From an uncultured Lachnospiraceae bacterium (GTDB lineage Bacteria > Bacillota > Clostridia > Lachnospirales > Lachnospiraceae): DNA of 53,246 bases. The DNA lies in assembly GCA_947629585.1 (NCBI GenBank), contig CANREH010000011.1, positions 1 to 53,246 on the forward strand. The letters are read 5' to 3'. The stretch's first letter is position 1, and every line of letters starts with the position of its first letter. The notes beneath the pieces were generated by a model. That model saw only the letters and a program-made list of their open reading frames with translations, was not told the origin of the DNA and made no database searches. This document shows, piece after piece, positions 10,766-18,680 of this stretch. Both the position numbers and the translations under genes were made by a program.

Positions 10766-12274
10766 TTAGATTTTCCATGTGATTTCAATATTCCCGTTTG
10801 CGATTTTGATAACTTTGATGAAAGCGTCCACAACCGCCTGTTTATCCTCAAAAGAAACGCTGTCCCATGTCTTCGCATGATCGGTGATCTGCCCTATGTT
10901 ACTTTCCGTTTTTGAACAGGTGAGAGAAACGATTTCCTCCTGTAATGTCCGGCGTTCTGCGTCCAGCTCGGAAACCTTGCCGCCTATGTACTTCATTAAA
11001 ATACTGTCTGCATTTCCCACTTTGGAAAGCAGATCACCTATTTCCTCATCTATCTGCGTCAAACGGATTTTGTTTTTTGAGACGAAAGGCACAGTCTCAT
11101 TTTCTTTTTCTCCGGCCAGCTTCTTAAATTCAGACAGCTTTTCACGAATGGCACTTAGCATATATTCTTCCAGAACATCAGCATAGACTGTACAGCCCGT
11201 GCCCTTGCAGGAATTGTCATGTCCGGCGCAGCTACATACAAAGTAGCGTCCCCATTTCGTGTTTGCCCTTCTAATTACCAGAGCATACCCGCAGTTGCCG
11301 CACTTCACTTTTCCGGTCAGCCATGAATTTTTAGGTTTACAGGTCTGTGTTGATTGGCGGTTGTTCAGACAGCGTATCCGGCAGGCTAACCATGTCCCCG
11401 CCGGTATAAATCCCCGGTGAGGGGCTAATACAATCTCTTTGTCTGTAAGGTCGCATTGTTTCCGGGTCGCTGATACCGTTCCTTTGTAGAGATAACAGGC
11501 GTTATAACCTGTGAAGTCACTCGCCGGATTATAGATATTTGCGCCCTGGCTTTTGAAGAAATTATACACGTCAATATCAGCTTTCACATACACGGGATTT
11601 CTTAACAAATCGCTTAACCTCGCAGAGTTCCAGGTTCCCCCGCGTAACTGCCTGATACCGTTTTTATGCAGATATTGTATAATGTCGCCCAGTGAATTTG
11701 ACGGGTCGGCATACAAGGAATAAATTAACTTTAGCTGTTCGCTTTCTTCCGGGACTTCTTCATACATGAAAGTACGGATATTGTCAATGATGGTTTCCTT
11801 TAAGCGATACCCGTAGGGAATACGCCCACCCATGTAAAAGCCCCGTCTGCACCTTGCATAATAAGCATCAGTTACTCGTTTTTGAATGGTTTCCCTCTCA
11901 AGCTGCGCAAACACAATGCAGATATTCAACATGGCTCTGCCGATCGGCGTTGAAGTATCAAACTTCTCTGTTGAGGAAACAAACTCAACATGATACTGCT
12001 GAAAAGTTTCCATCATATTGGCAAAATCCAGTATGGAACGGCTGATACGGTCTAACTTATAAACGATCACCCGCTTTATCTTTCCCGCCCGAATATCGTT
12101 CATCATCTTTTCAAAATCTGGACGATTGGTATTTTTTCCGCTAAATCCTCTGTCTGCATACTCAATATAAGGTTCTCCGTGGGTTTCATACCTGCAGTAT
12201 TCCAACTGGCTTTCAACGGATATACTGTCTTGTTTTTCAATTGATTGGCGTCCATACAATGCGTCATACATCAT
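10766..12274 (-). CDS. Large serine recombinase/integrase
   Basis: A 502-residue site-specific recombinase. The N-terminal resolvase domain has YGRQS with the nucleophilic Ser near residue 11, then DRGFSGKNTNRPDF, the VYKLDRISRS segment and the FAQLERE helix. A recombinase domain follows (GRIPYGYRL; the RGGTWNSARLSDLLRNPVY segment). A zinc ribbon comes next (KCGNCGYAL with later Cys at FVCSC and CKGTGC), and then a coiled-coil stretch rich in Glu and Lys. The length and domain order are those of large serine integrases, which recombine attP with attB and need a directionality factor or mother-cell control for excision. It sits beside one attachment core and should catalyse insertion and removal of the 2.57-kb element. 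An in-frame ATG at 12271 directly follows the chosen start. Confidence 0.93.
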   Translation of the reverse strand: MMYDALYGRQSIEKQDSISVESQLEYCRYETHGEPYIEYADRGFSGKNTNRPDFEKMMNDIRAGKIKRVIVYKLDRISRSILDFANMMETFQQYHVEFVSSTEKFDTSTPIGRAMLNICIVFAQLERETIQKRVTDAYYARCRRGFYMGGRIPYGYRLKETIIDNIRTFMYEEVPEESEQLKLIYSLYADPSNSLGDIIQYLHKNGIRQLRGGTWNSARLSDLLRNPVYVKADIDVYNFFKSQGANIYNPASDFTGYNACYLYKGTVSATRKQCDLTDKEIVLAPHRGFIPAGTWLACRIRCLNNRQSTQTCKPKNSWLTGKVKCGNCGYALVIRRANTKWGRYFVCSCAGHDNSCKGTGCTVYADVLEEYMLSAIREKLSEFKKLAGEKENETVPFVSKNKIRLTQIDEEIGDLLSKVGNADSILMKYIGGKVSELDAERRTLQEEIVSLTCSKTESNIGQITDHAKTWDSVSFEDKQAVVDAFIKVIKIANGNIEITWKI

Positions 12275-12346
12275 ATCACTATCCTCTTTGCAAGGGCATA
12301 TGACAGAAGCCCGCCCGCATTTACATTATATCGAACGCACATTTTT

Positions 12347-12520
12347 TTAATGTGTCTGTTCATATTTTCGAAAGATCAAAAAGAGCTGTTTCTCAATTTC
12401 TCTTTTTACTATGTCCTGTGGTCTATGTAAATACTGCGGACGGCGGTTAATTACGGTTACGTGCATTTTCTGTTGATTGATTTCTGCTTTGTCAATCGTA
12501 TATATTACCTTATCCTCCAT
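12347..12520 (-). CDS. Small element-encoded protein, 57 aa, candidate recombination accessory factor
   Basis: A short basic protein (MEDKVIYTIDKAEIN...) ending 72 bp before the recombinase start and reading in the same direction. The ATG at 12520 is preceded by GGGGTG at suitable distance; a GTG at 12529 is an alternative. Size and position resemble small transposon proteins of the TnpW type or recombination directionality factors of serine integrases, but I cannot assign a family. It contains no Cys, no membrane segment and several Arg/Lys, compatible with DNA binding. It is inside the cotJC-interrupting element. Confidence 0.6.
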   Translation of the reverse strand: MEDKVIYTIDKAEINQQKMHVTVINRRPQYLHRPQDIVKREIEKQLFLIFRKYEQTH

Positions 12521-12554
12521 CAGATACACCCCGATTTCTTTTGTACATTCTATG

Positions 12555-12590
12555 AAAGGCAGCCTGCTTTCAGACTGCCTTTTTTATTTT
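12555..12590 (+). terminator. Hairpin between the toxin gene and the 57-aa gene
   Basis: AAAGGCAG and CTGCCTTT arms close a short loop. The + strand side is followed by TTTTTTATTTT; the reverse side has only a short T run. It may act in either direction and separates the toxin-antitoxin pair from the recombinase genes. Confidence 0.45.
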
Positions 12591-12603
12591 CTGCTGTTTC
12601 ATT

Positions 12604-12906
12604 TTAGAAATTGCCCGGCGTATAACGCACTGTAACGATATGCACCTCTTTCTTTTGTTTCAGCACACGATAAATGATAACATAATTTTTTACAAATAAC
12701 TGACGGTAATCTCCACTTGCATAAGCGCCCACGCGCCGGACTGCTCCGCGTTCCGGAAACTGCTCTAAACTGAAAATCGCAGTTTCCAATTCGTCAGCCA
12801 TATTGAATGCAGTTCCAGGTTCTGACAGGCTTTCCGCAATATAAGTATAAATATCCTCCAAATCCCGGCAGGCACGGGCATAAAGTCTGACAATATATCT
12901 ATCCAA
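12604..12906 (-). CDS. RelE/ParE-family toxin
   Basis: A 100-residue protein with the ParE/RelE pattern: RYIVRLYARACRDLEDIYTYI at the N-terminus, an Ala-rich helix, EQFPERGAVRR, then GDYRQLFVKNYVIIYRVL and a closing VHIVTVRY strand. RelE members cut mRNA on the ribosome and ParE members poison gyrase; sequence alone does not separate them here. The chosen TTG start at 12906 has GGAGG seven bases upstream and overlaps the antitoxin stop by eight bases, the usual translational coupling. A longer ATG start would lie deep inside the antitoxin gene. The pair is inside the cotJC element and may stabilise it against loss. Confidence 0.85.
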   Translation of the reverse strand: MDRYIVRLYARACRDLEDIYTYIAESLSEPGTAFNMADELETAIFSLEQFPERGAVRRVGAYASGDYRQLFVKNYVIIYRVLKQKKEVHIVTVRYTPGNF

Positions 12907-13162
12907 AATGTTTCCTCCGTAAAGAAGAAAGTGCTTCCCTGGCGTCCAGCAGAACACCGTCGGCAGCATATTCTTTTTCAGCCTCGCTGATTGCTGCGTC
13001 TGTACGCGCTGTTTCTATCATTTCCTCGTATGTTTCCATGCTCATAACCACCAAATCTCCGTAACCGTTCTTTGTGATAAAAAGCGGTTCGCGCCTTGCA
13101 TGGCAAAGCTCGGAAATTTCTGTGGTATTTCTAAGATCTGTAATAGGTCTAATCTGCGGCAT
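12899..13162 (-). CDS. Phd/YefM-type antitoxin
   Basis: An 87-residue protein with the Phd/YefM N-terminal DNA-binding pattern: IRPITDLRN, then the ISELCHARREPLFITKNGYGDLVVM core and SMETYEEM. The C-terminal part (EYAADGVLLDAREALSSLRRK) should wrap the toxin. It would repress its own promoter and neutralise the RelE/ParE toxin whose start overlaps its stop. The upstream 60 bp to the cotJC 5' part contain GAGGCGCGTGATAT before the ATG; no clear promoter stands out. Location is within the element, in the same direction as recombinase and cotJC. Confidence 0.85.
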   Translation of the reverse strand: MPQIRPITDLRNTTEISELCHARREPLFITKNGYGDLVVMSMETYEEMIETARTDAAISEAEKEYAADGVLLDAREALSSLRRKHFG

Positions 13163-13222
13163 ATCACGCGCCTCCCTTCCTGCACATTACTATAGCAGAA
13201 TTATGTACAAAATACAAGGCTA

Positions 13223-13798
13223 TTAATCCAGCTTTTGCACCTTTGGGATTTTACTGCAATCTTCCCGATTTGCTTCCCCAAACCTCTGGAAATGCACAAT
13301 TTCTCTCTCCCTTAAGAAACGGAGAGGGTCGCACACTTCCGGATCGCTTACCATGCGCAGAAGATTGTCGTATGTTGTCCTTGCCTTCTGCTCCGCCCCC
13401 ATATCCTCTGCCAGATCCGTAATCGGATCGCCTGTCACCTGAAATTCCTTTGCGGAAAACGGCATGCCGGACGCTGCCTGCGGCCAGACGCCAACCGTAT
13501 GATCTACATAATAAGGTGCGAATCCACTGTCTAAAATTTCCTTTGGCGTCAGCCCCTTTGTCAACTGGTGAACCATAGTCGCAACAATTTCCAGATGCGC
13601 AAGCTCCTCTGTACCGATATCCGTCAGCACTCCTGCAACTTCCCGGTAAGGCATACTGTACCTCTGGGACAGATACCGCATGGAAGCTCCCATCTCGCCG
13701 TCTGGCCCGCCGTACTGGCTGATGATAAGCTGCGCGATCTTCGGGTTCGGCGTTGTAATATTTACCGGATATTCCAGCCTTTTTTCATAATTCCACAT
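13223..13798 (-). CDS. cotJC: Spore-coat manganese catalase CotJC, interrupted at its 3' end
   Basis: The product (MWNYEKRLEYPVNITTPNPK...) is the CotJC/manganese-catalase ferritin-like family. Metal-ligand segments are visible: IGTEELAHLEIV, the MGAEQKARTTYDNL helix and LREREIVHFQRFGEA. Up to Ala-176 it follows the family. The last 15 residues (NREDCSKIPKVQKLD) are encoded by the inserted element and replace the normal tail, which survives at 10615-10701. The rejoined protein would be 204 residues. In spore formers CotJC is made in the mother cell and enters the spore coat with CotJA and CotJB; a manganese-dependent peroxide-removing role is known for the family. The start at 13798 has GGAAAG upstream. 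The shortened protein might still fold, since the four-helix core is retained. Confidence 0.88.
   Translation of the reverse strand: MWNYEKRLEYPVNITTPNPKIAQLIISQYGGPDGEMGASMRYLSQRYSMPYREVAGVLTDIGTEELAHLEIVATMVHQLTKGLTPKEILDSGFAPYYVDHTVGVWPQAASGMPFSAKEFQVTGDPITDLAEDMGAEQKARTTYDNLLRMVSDPEVCDPLRFLREREIVHFQRFGEANREDCSKIPKVQKLD
13271..13279. repeat. Attachment core, cotJC 5'-side copy
   Basis: TGCTTCCCC on the + strand, in the Gly-Glu-Ala codons of the cotJC 5' part and in the same reading phase as the copy at 10702. The element-side bases ATCTTCCCGATT form the other arm. Confidence 0.8.
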
Positions 13799-13850
13799 AG
13801 CAAACTTTCCTTTCCTGAAATTAAATTTCCACCATCATAACTACTGAAAG

Positions 13851-14126
13851 CTATTCCCACGGCCACGGCGTCTGTGTCCACATCCAGCAGTTTTTGCTGC
13901 TGACATCCTTGCTGCAGAGAGGCCCATACATCTTTGTGTATTCCTCCAATGCCTGCTTACGGACATTTTTATACTGCTCATAATAGCACAGGGCGTCATT
14001 GTCGCAGGGATGCGTATCCAGATAGAGCACGACATCCTCCAGCGCAAAGCCGACTTCCGTAATAAATTTCAGAAGCTGCTCCTGCCCGCTGTTCCTATTC
14101 CGACTATTTGCACATGCACAAGACAT
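13851..14126 (-). CDS. cotJB: Spore coat protein CotJB
   Basis: A 91-residue protein with the CotJB pattern: a helix EQLLKFITEVGFALEDVVLYL, then DTHPCDNDALCYYEQYKNVRK and the C-terminal KMYGPL...WMWTQTPWPWE. It is needed with CotJA and CotJC for the inner spore coat. The start at 14126 follows AGGAGG. It lies between cotJA and cotJC on one transcript, which marks the organism as a spore former or a recent descendant of one. The N-terminus (MSCACANSRNRNSG) is Cys-rich, a common variation in Clostridia. Confidence 0.9.
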   Translation of the reverse strand: MSCACANSRNRNSGQEQLLKFITEVGFALEDVVLYLDTHPCDNDALCYYEQYKNVRKQALEEYTKMYGPLCSKDVSSKNCWMWTQTPWPWE

Positions 14127-14197
14127 ATTAAAAATCCTCCTAAATCATGAATTCATTTTTCTGATTCCAAAAATCCGGAACCTTTCCCGGTTATTCA

Positions 14198-14461
14198 TTA
14201 ACATCTGCCGCACTCAAAATTCAGCGCAAGCTCCGTAAAAATAGTTCCCTGCGCAAGCCCTTTGCAGCCGTCAACGACATTTTTCCATTTCTGCATCGGA
14301 ACATACGCCATGCCGACCGGGTATTCCTTTTCCTTACAGCCTTTTCCGCCTTCCGGCTGAAATTCCATCATCTTTTTTTCCATATCAGAACACGGCATAT
14401 ACCGGCCGTTATTTCTCATCCCGTTCATCTGCCCCTGCGGCCGCATACAAGAATTCATCAT
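14198..14461 (-). CDS. cotJA: Spore coat protein CotJA
   Basis: An 87-residue protein whose C-terminal half has the CotJA signature: VGMAYVPMQKW followed by GLAQGTIFTELALNFECGRC. The N-terminal half is Met/Gly-rich (MRPQGQMNGMRNNGRYM). It is the first gene of the cotJABC operon; the product is a coat component that acts with CotJC. Two adjacent ATGs are present; GAGAGG lies about nine bases before 14461. A mother-cell sigma-E promoter would be expected upstream, but I could not identify one with confidence. Confidence 0.88.
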   Translation of the reverse strand: MMNSCMRPQGQMNGMRNNGRYMPCSDMEKKMMEFQPEGGKGCKEKEYPVGMAYVPMQKWKNVVDGCKGLAQGTIFTELALNFECGRC

Positions 14462-14562
14462 CCTTAAGCGCCTCTCTTTCTATGATTCATATCCGGGTTT
14501 CCCCGTTCTTTACTATCTTATGAAGCCGTTCCTGTTTTGTTACAGAAGAGACCGCGCCGGAT

Positions 14563-14591
14563 TTGACGAATGCATGATTTTTATGTATACT
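14563..14591 (+). promoter_or_regulatory. Sigma-A promoter for rsmA
   Basis: TTGACG (14563-14568) and TATACT (14586-14591) with a 17-bp spacer. Transcription would begin near 14598, so the translation start must be the ATG at 14633 and not the earlier ATG at 14570, which would lie within the promoter. Confidence 0.72.
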
Positions 14592-14632
14592 GTGCCCAGG
14601 GAAATGATATTTTAAAAGAAAAGGAGCTTTTT

Positions 14633-15493
14633 ATGGGAAATCTCGCAAACCCGCAGAACACGATTGCGGTTTTAAAAAAATACCAGTTTAATTTTCAGAA
14701 AAAATTTGGACAGAATTTTTTAATCGATCCCCATGTATTAGATAAAATACTGCACGCTGCCGACATTAAAAAAGACGATTTCGTCCTGGAAATCGGGCCG
14801 GGCATCGGCACGCTGACCCAATGCCTCTGCGAGCACGCAAGACAGGTGATTGCCGTGGAAATTGATAAAAACCTGATTCCAATCCTTCAGGATACGTTAA
14901 GCGAATATGACAATGTATCCATTATCCAGGAAGATATTTTAAAAACAGATATTCAGAAAATTGCAGACACCTATAACGGCGGGAAGCCGATCAAGGTCGT
15001 GGCGAACCTGCCCTATTACATCACGACACCGATTATTATGGGGCTGTTCGAAAGCCATGTCCCGGTAACCTCCATTACCGTCATGGTGCAGAAAGAGGTT
15101 GCCAGCCGGATGAAGGCAGGGCCGGGCTCCAAAGACTACGGCGCGCTCTCGCTTGCCGTGCAGTACTATGCCCTGCCTTACCTTGCCGCCAATGTCCCGG
15201 AAAACTGCTTTATGCCCCGTCCGAGTGTCGGCTCCGCCGTCATCCGCTTAACAAGGCATGAAAACTGCCCTGTGGAAGCAACGGATGAAAAGCTGTTATT
15301 CCATATCATCCGCGCCGCCTTTAACCAGCGCAGGAAAACGCTTGTCAACGCCCTGAGCAATTCCCCGGAGCTGGATTTTGATAAAGCGTTTCTTTCCGAT
15401 GCCTTAAAAGCCTGCGGCTTTTCCCCTTCTGTCCGGGGCGAGGCGCTTTCGCTGGAACAGTTTGCCCTGCTCTCCAACACGCTCTTCGGCTAA
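14633..15493 (+). CDS. rsmA: 16S rRNA dimethyladenosine transferase RsmA (KsgA)
   Basis: A 286-residue enzyme that dimethylates two adjacent adenosines near the 3' end of 16S rRNA, a late ribosome-assembly step. The sequence shows KKFGQNFLID, SAM motif I (LEIGPGIGTLT), the acidic VEIDKNL, and the catalytic-type motif NLPYYITTP. PRPSVGSAVIRL and FNQRRKTL follow in the C-terminal domain. The start at 14633 has AAGGAG six bases upstream and agrees with the promoter at 14563. The gene ends one base before the convergent histidine-kinase stop, so the two transcripts meet tail to tail. Loss of function is known to give kasugamycin resistance. Assignment is secure. Confidence 0.95.
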   Translation: MGNLANPQNTIAVLKKYQFNFQKKFGQNFLIDPHVLDKILHAADIKKDDFVLEIGPGIGTLTQCLCEHARQVIAVEIDKNLIPILQDTLSEYDNVSIIQEDILKTDIQKIADTYNGGKPIKVVANLPYYITTPIIMGLFESHVPVTSITVMVQKEVASRMKAGPGSKDYGALSLAVQYYALPYLAANVPENCFMPRPSVGSAVIRLTRHENCPVEATDEKLLFHIIRAAFNQRRKTLVNALSNSPELDFDKAFLSDALKACGFSPSVRGEALSLEQFALLSNTLFG

Positions 15494-15494
15494 T

Positions 15495-17738
15495 TTATTT
15501 TCCCTCCGGCTCAATGACCGGGAACCGGAGGATTACCTTAAACATATCCCCGTCGATGATTACCTGAAATTCCCCGCCGCAGGCAATCGTAAAGCCCTGC
15601 GCAATCGAGAGCCCAAGCCCGCTTCCTTCCGTCGTGCGGCTCTTGTCCCCTCTTACAAAGCGCTCCGTAATATCCCCCGCCTCAAATTTCATTTCATACC
15701 CGGCGATATTTTTAATGGTAAACGTAAGCTTCTCCCCGTCCGACACCAAATCCAGATAAACCCTCGTTCCCTTTAAAGAATATTTCAACGCATTGTCAAT
15801 CAGGTTTTGGAGTACCCGGTACAGCCGTTCTCCATCACTGTAAATCATCACATTATTTTTAGCAAGATTCTGCTTAATTCCAAGCCCCGAAGCGTCAATC
15901 CGATCCTGCATATCCGCAAGCGTCTGTACTGTCAGACGGTAAAAATCAATTTCCTTTTTTTCAATCTGGATTTCCCCGCTGGTCGCCTTCGCAAGCTCAA
16001 ATACTTCGGAAATGATGGTCTTTAAACGTTCCGCTTTTTTCTTTAAAATCATCACATACTCCCTCGCTTCCACAGAAAGCTCCGGCTCCATAGCCAAAAG
16101 CTCCACATAACTGATAATGGATGTCAGCGGTGTTTTCAGGTCATGCGACACATTCGTCAAAAGCTCAATTTTAAGCCTTTCCGCATGAATCTGATCCTCC
16201 ACCGCTTTCTGAAACCCGTTTCCAATCTGTTCTAATTTCACTGCATCGGAATAACAAACGGAATGCTTCAAAATACCGGCTTCCTTTACATTGAGCCCCT
16301 GGTAATCACCCTGATATACTTTTTCAATCATGCGTTCCATTTTTCCATATTCCATAATATTCCTAAAGCTCCCCAGCAGAAAAAGGAACATAAAAACCGC
16401 CAGCAGAAAAAGAAATACGCCCAGATATTCGCTGCCCCCTGTTTTTACAATACTGTCCGGCAGATAAAAATAGGAAGCTGCCCCCAGCAGGCAGAACATA
16501 ACCGCCCCGGTAAAACAGAAAACGCGCTTCCGTTCCCTGTCTGCAATCGTATGCCCCTGGATCGCATTTCCGGTAAACAGCCCCCAGAATATTTTCCAGC
16601 CTTTCAAAACCTTAAGGAAATTTCTTTTCAGCGATCTTTTTATTCTTTCAAAAGCTGCCTTTCCTTTCCTGTCCTCGCTGCACTGATCGTATAAAATTCT
16701 GACCAGAGACGGATTCCGGGCTTCCTGATCCTTTATCGCTGCGGCGATCATAAAAAGCCCCAGAAAAGAGAGGAGAAATCCCCCGGTTAAAACAAGCGCC
16801 CCGACACAGATACTTACCGTAAGCTGCACGCTTCCCAGGGAAGTCTGTAACAATTCCATCCGGTTCCGCGATACAAATACGGAAATCTTATGTTCATAAC
16901 ACAAATATAAGAAAATGATTCCCGCAAAAAACAGCCCTATCGGCACTTCCAAAAAACAATGCTTTAAAAATGCAGGCAGCCTCCCACAGGAAATCAGCTT
17001 TGCCCCAAAATACAGGCTGAAAACTCCGCCCAAAACCAGCAGCACTAAAAATAAATAGATCAAAGAAACATACTCTTTCCAATTCTTTTCTTTTTCCGAA
17101 AGAATCTCCCTGGAAAAACAGATGCCGATTTTCTCAATCTTCTTAGATTCCAACAGGGTTTCCGGCACCTCCACCCTGGATTTTCCGTAATTACTGCTAA
17201 AAATGACTTCCCCGTTAACTGTTTCCCACCAGTAGCAGTCCTCATAAATCTGCTTGTCGTTCGGGGAAACATTGCTGCCCTCTGACACGGCAGATGTCGC
17301 GGCATATTTTTCCCGCACCAAATCCGCAATATTTTCATCGGAAAAAGAATTTGTCCGGTTCGAGAGATTGCTGAAAATCTTTCCTCCATATGCTTCCTTT
17401 AATTTCACGCAGTAGCCAAAATCAACATACCCGGAAAAAAAAGTACTCGATCGGCTGTAAACATTTTCCGCACGGTCCGCAATGTCCTTAAATGTAGATG
17501 CCGCTTCCCTGGCGTGCATATCCGATTCTACATAGCTGCACGCAAACGGCTCAATCAGATCATTGTCATAATAGGTTGTCCATGCAACATACAGCCCCGA
17601 CGACAGCATCAAAAGATTGATAAGAAACAGAAAAACTATCACCGTCCTGCTTATACGGCGTTTTTTCTTTACCGGATTTCCCGGCGGCATCCCCGTTTCT
17701 TTTTTTTCTGTTTCTGCCTGTTCTGTCTCCATTGCCAT
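15495..17738 (-). CDS. Membrane sensor histidine kinase
   Basis: A protein of 747 residues. An N-terminal membrane helix (VIVFLFLINLLMLSSGLYVAW) is followed by a ~180-residue presumed extracellular sensor region, then five to seven further membrane segments including YLFLVLLVLGGVFSL and the FTGAVMFCLLGAASYFYL region. The kinase core has the H-box SHDLKTPLTS near residue 530, the N-box NLIDNALKYS and the G-box GSGLGLSIAQG. The signal is unknown; the multi-pass architecture resembles kinases beside OmpR-type regulators in Clostridia that respond to envelope stress or peptides. The start ATG at 17738 overlaps the regulator stop (GTGATGG), giving tight translational coupling; a GTG at 17741 is an alternative start. 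It ends convergently with rsmA. Confidence 0.9.
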   Translation of the reverse strand: MAMETEQAETEKKETGMPPGNPVKKKRRISRTVIVFLFLINLLMLSSGLYVAWTTYYDNDLIEPFACSYVESDMHAREAASTFKDIADRAENVYSRSSTFFSGYVDFGYCVKLKEAYGGKIFSNLSNRTNSFSDENIADLVREKYAATSAVSEGSNVSPNDKQIYEDCYWWETVNGEVIFSSNYGKSRVEVPETLLESKKIEKIGICFSREILSEKEKNWKEYVSLIYLFLVLLVLGGVFSLYFGAKLISCGRLPAFLKHCFLEVPIGLFFAGIIFLYLCYEHKISVFVSRNRMELLQTSLGSVQLTVSICVGALVLTGGFLLSFLGLFMIAAAIKDQEARNPSLVRILYDQCSEDRKGKAAFERIKRSLKRNFLKVLKGWKIFWGLFTGNAIQGHTIADRERKRVFCFTGAVMFCLLGAASYFYLPDSIVKTGGSEYLGVFLFLLAVFMFLFLLGSFRNIMEYGKMERMIEKVYQGDYQGLNVKEAGILKHSVCYSDAVKLEQIGNGFQKAVEDQIHAERLKIELLTNVSHDLKTPLTSIISYVELLAMEPELSVEAREYVMILKKKAERLKTIISEVFELAKATSGEIQIEKKEIDFYRLTVQTLADMQDRIDASGLGIKQNLAKNNVMIYSDGERLYRVLQNLIDNALKYSLKGTRVYLDLVSDGEKLTFTIKNIAGYEMKFEAGDITERFVRGDKSRTTEGSGLGLSIAQGFTIACGGEFQVIIDGDMFKVILRFPVIEPEGK

Positions 17739-18466
17739 CACCCTTTTCCTTTTTTCTGATAAGTTACGATTGCCTCCACCTTGTACCCGATCCCCCAGAC
17801 TACTTTCAAATATTTGGGCTCTTTTGGATTAATCTCAATCTTCTCCCGAATCCTTCGGATATGCACCATGACGGTATTTTCCACGGAATACGCATCTTCG
17901 TTCCATACCCGCTCGTAAATCTCTTCTGCAGAATATACCCGCCCCGGATGGCGCATCAAAAGCTCCAAAATTTTAAATTCTTTTGCCGTCAGCTTGACGA
18001 TCTGCCCGTCCACGGACGCCTCTTTCCTGCTGATATTTAAACTTAACCCTCCCAGCAGAAGGTTCCCCTCCTGCTTCTGTGCCTCATAATCGCCAAGCGT
18101 CATATACCGCCTTAACTGGGAGCGTACACGCGCCACCAGCTCCGCCGGGGAAAACGGCTTCGTCACATAATCGTCCGCCCCTATAGACAGCCCTGCTACT
18201 TTATCCTCATCCTCTGTTTTCGCCGACAATATGATAATCGGGATATTCTTCTTTTCCCGGATTTTCATCGTTGCTGACAGCCCGTCCAAATTCGGCATCA
18301 TAACATCGAGGATAATCAGGTGGATCTTTTCCTGCGTCAGCTTCTCCATCGCCTCCAGCCCGTCATAGGCACGACAGATCGCAAACCCCTCTTTTTCCAA
18401 GATCTTCCCAATCCCCTCCACAATATATGGATCATCATCCACCACCAAAATACACGGCTGCTCCAT
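17738..18466 (-). CDS. OmpR-family response regulator
   Basis: A 242-residue regulator. The receiver domain has the acidic pocket VVDDD near residues 8-12, phospho-acceptor Asp-54 in LILDVMMPN, the conserved Ser/Thr region IILSAKTED and Lys in VTKPFSP. The C-terminal winged-helix domain has LTAKEFKILELLM and the recognition region YSVENTVMVHIRRIREKI. It is the cognate partner of the overlapping sensor kinase and is first in the operon. Its ATG at 18466 has AGGAGG upstream. Three A/T-rich 16-bp direct repeats lie immediately before the ribosome-binding site and could be autoregulatory, although that is untested. Confidence 0.93.
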   Translation of the reverse strand: MEQPCILVVDDDPYIVEGIGKILEKEGFAICRAYDGLEAMEKLTQEKIHLIILDVMMPNLDGLSATMKIREKKNIPIIILSAKTEDEDKVAGLSIGADDYVTKPFSPAELVARVRSQLRRYMTLGDYEAQKQEGNLLLGGLSLNISRKEASVDGQIVKLTAKEFKILELLMRHPGRVYSAEEIYERVWNEDAYSVENTVMVHIRRIREKIEINPKEPKYLKVVWGIGYKVEAIVTYQKKGKG

Positions 18467-18479
18467 GCCATCTCCTCCT

Positions 18480-18519
18480 ATGCTTCTATACTTATATGTT
18501 TCTATACTTTTATACTTAT
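18480..18519. repeat. Tandem 16-bp direct repeats upstream of the response regulator
   Basis: Two adjacent 16-bp units (18480-18495 and 18496-18511) differ at two positions and share the TTCTATACTT core; a half unit ATACTTAT follows to 18519. They are 15-50 bp before the regulator start. OmpR-type regulators bind direct repeats, so a binding site is plausible, but a plain AT-rich leader is possible. Confidence 0.5.
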
Positions 18520-18680
18520 ATATAATTCTAATATAATTTCATACCCGCCTGCTTATTTTAGCAAATTTTCTGAACTGTTACCATTATAAAAGAATTTGTA
18601 ACAGAATTCTTGTCAAAATTCTTACAAATTTCTTAACTTTTTTCCGGACGTCTTGACAAGGGAAGCTCACGGGTTTTTAC

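Larger units (their letters stand above)
10702..13279 (-). mobile_element. 2.57-kb serine-recombinase element interrupting cotJC (skin-like)
   Basis: The element is bounded by a 9-bp direct repeat (TGCTTCCCC on the + strand) at 10702-10710 and 13271-13279, 2,569 bp apart. It carries a large serine recombinase, a 57-residue protein and a ParE/Phd-type toxin-antitoxin pair, all in the same orientation as cotJC. Recombination between the repeats would restore cotJC in frame. Just inside each repeat lie ATCTTCCCG arms in opposite orientation (10715-10723 and 13259-13267), which would flank the core symmetrically in the excised circle, as in serine-integrase attP sites. This architecture matches known sporulation intervening elements such as skin in sigK. 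Developmental excision is an inference; a plain insertion that inactivates cotJC is the alternative. Confidence 0.85.
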
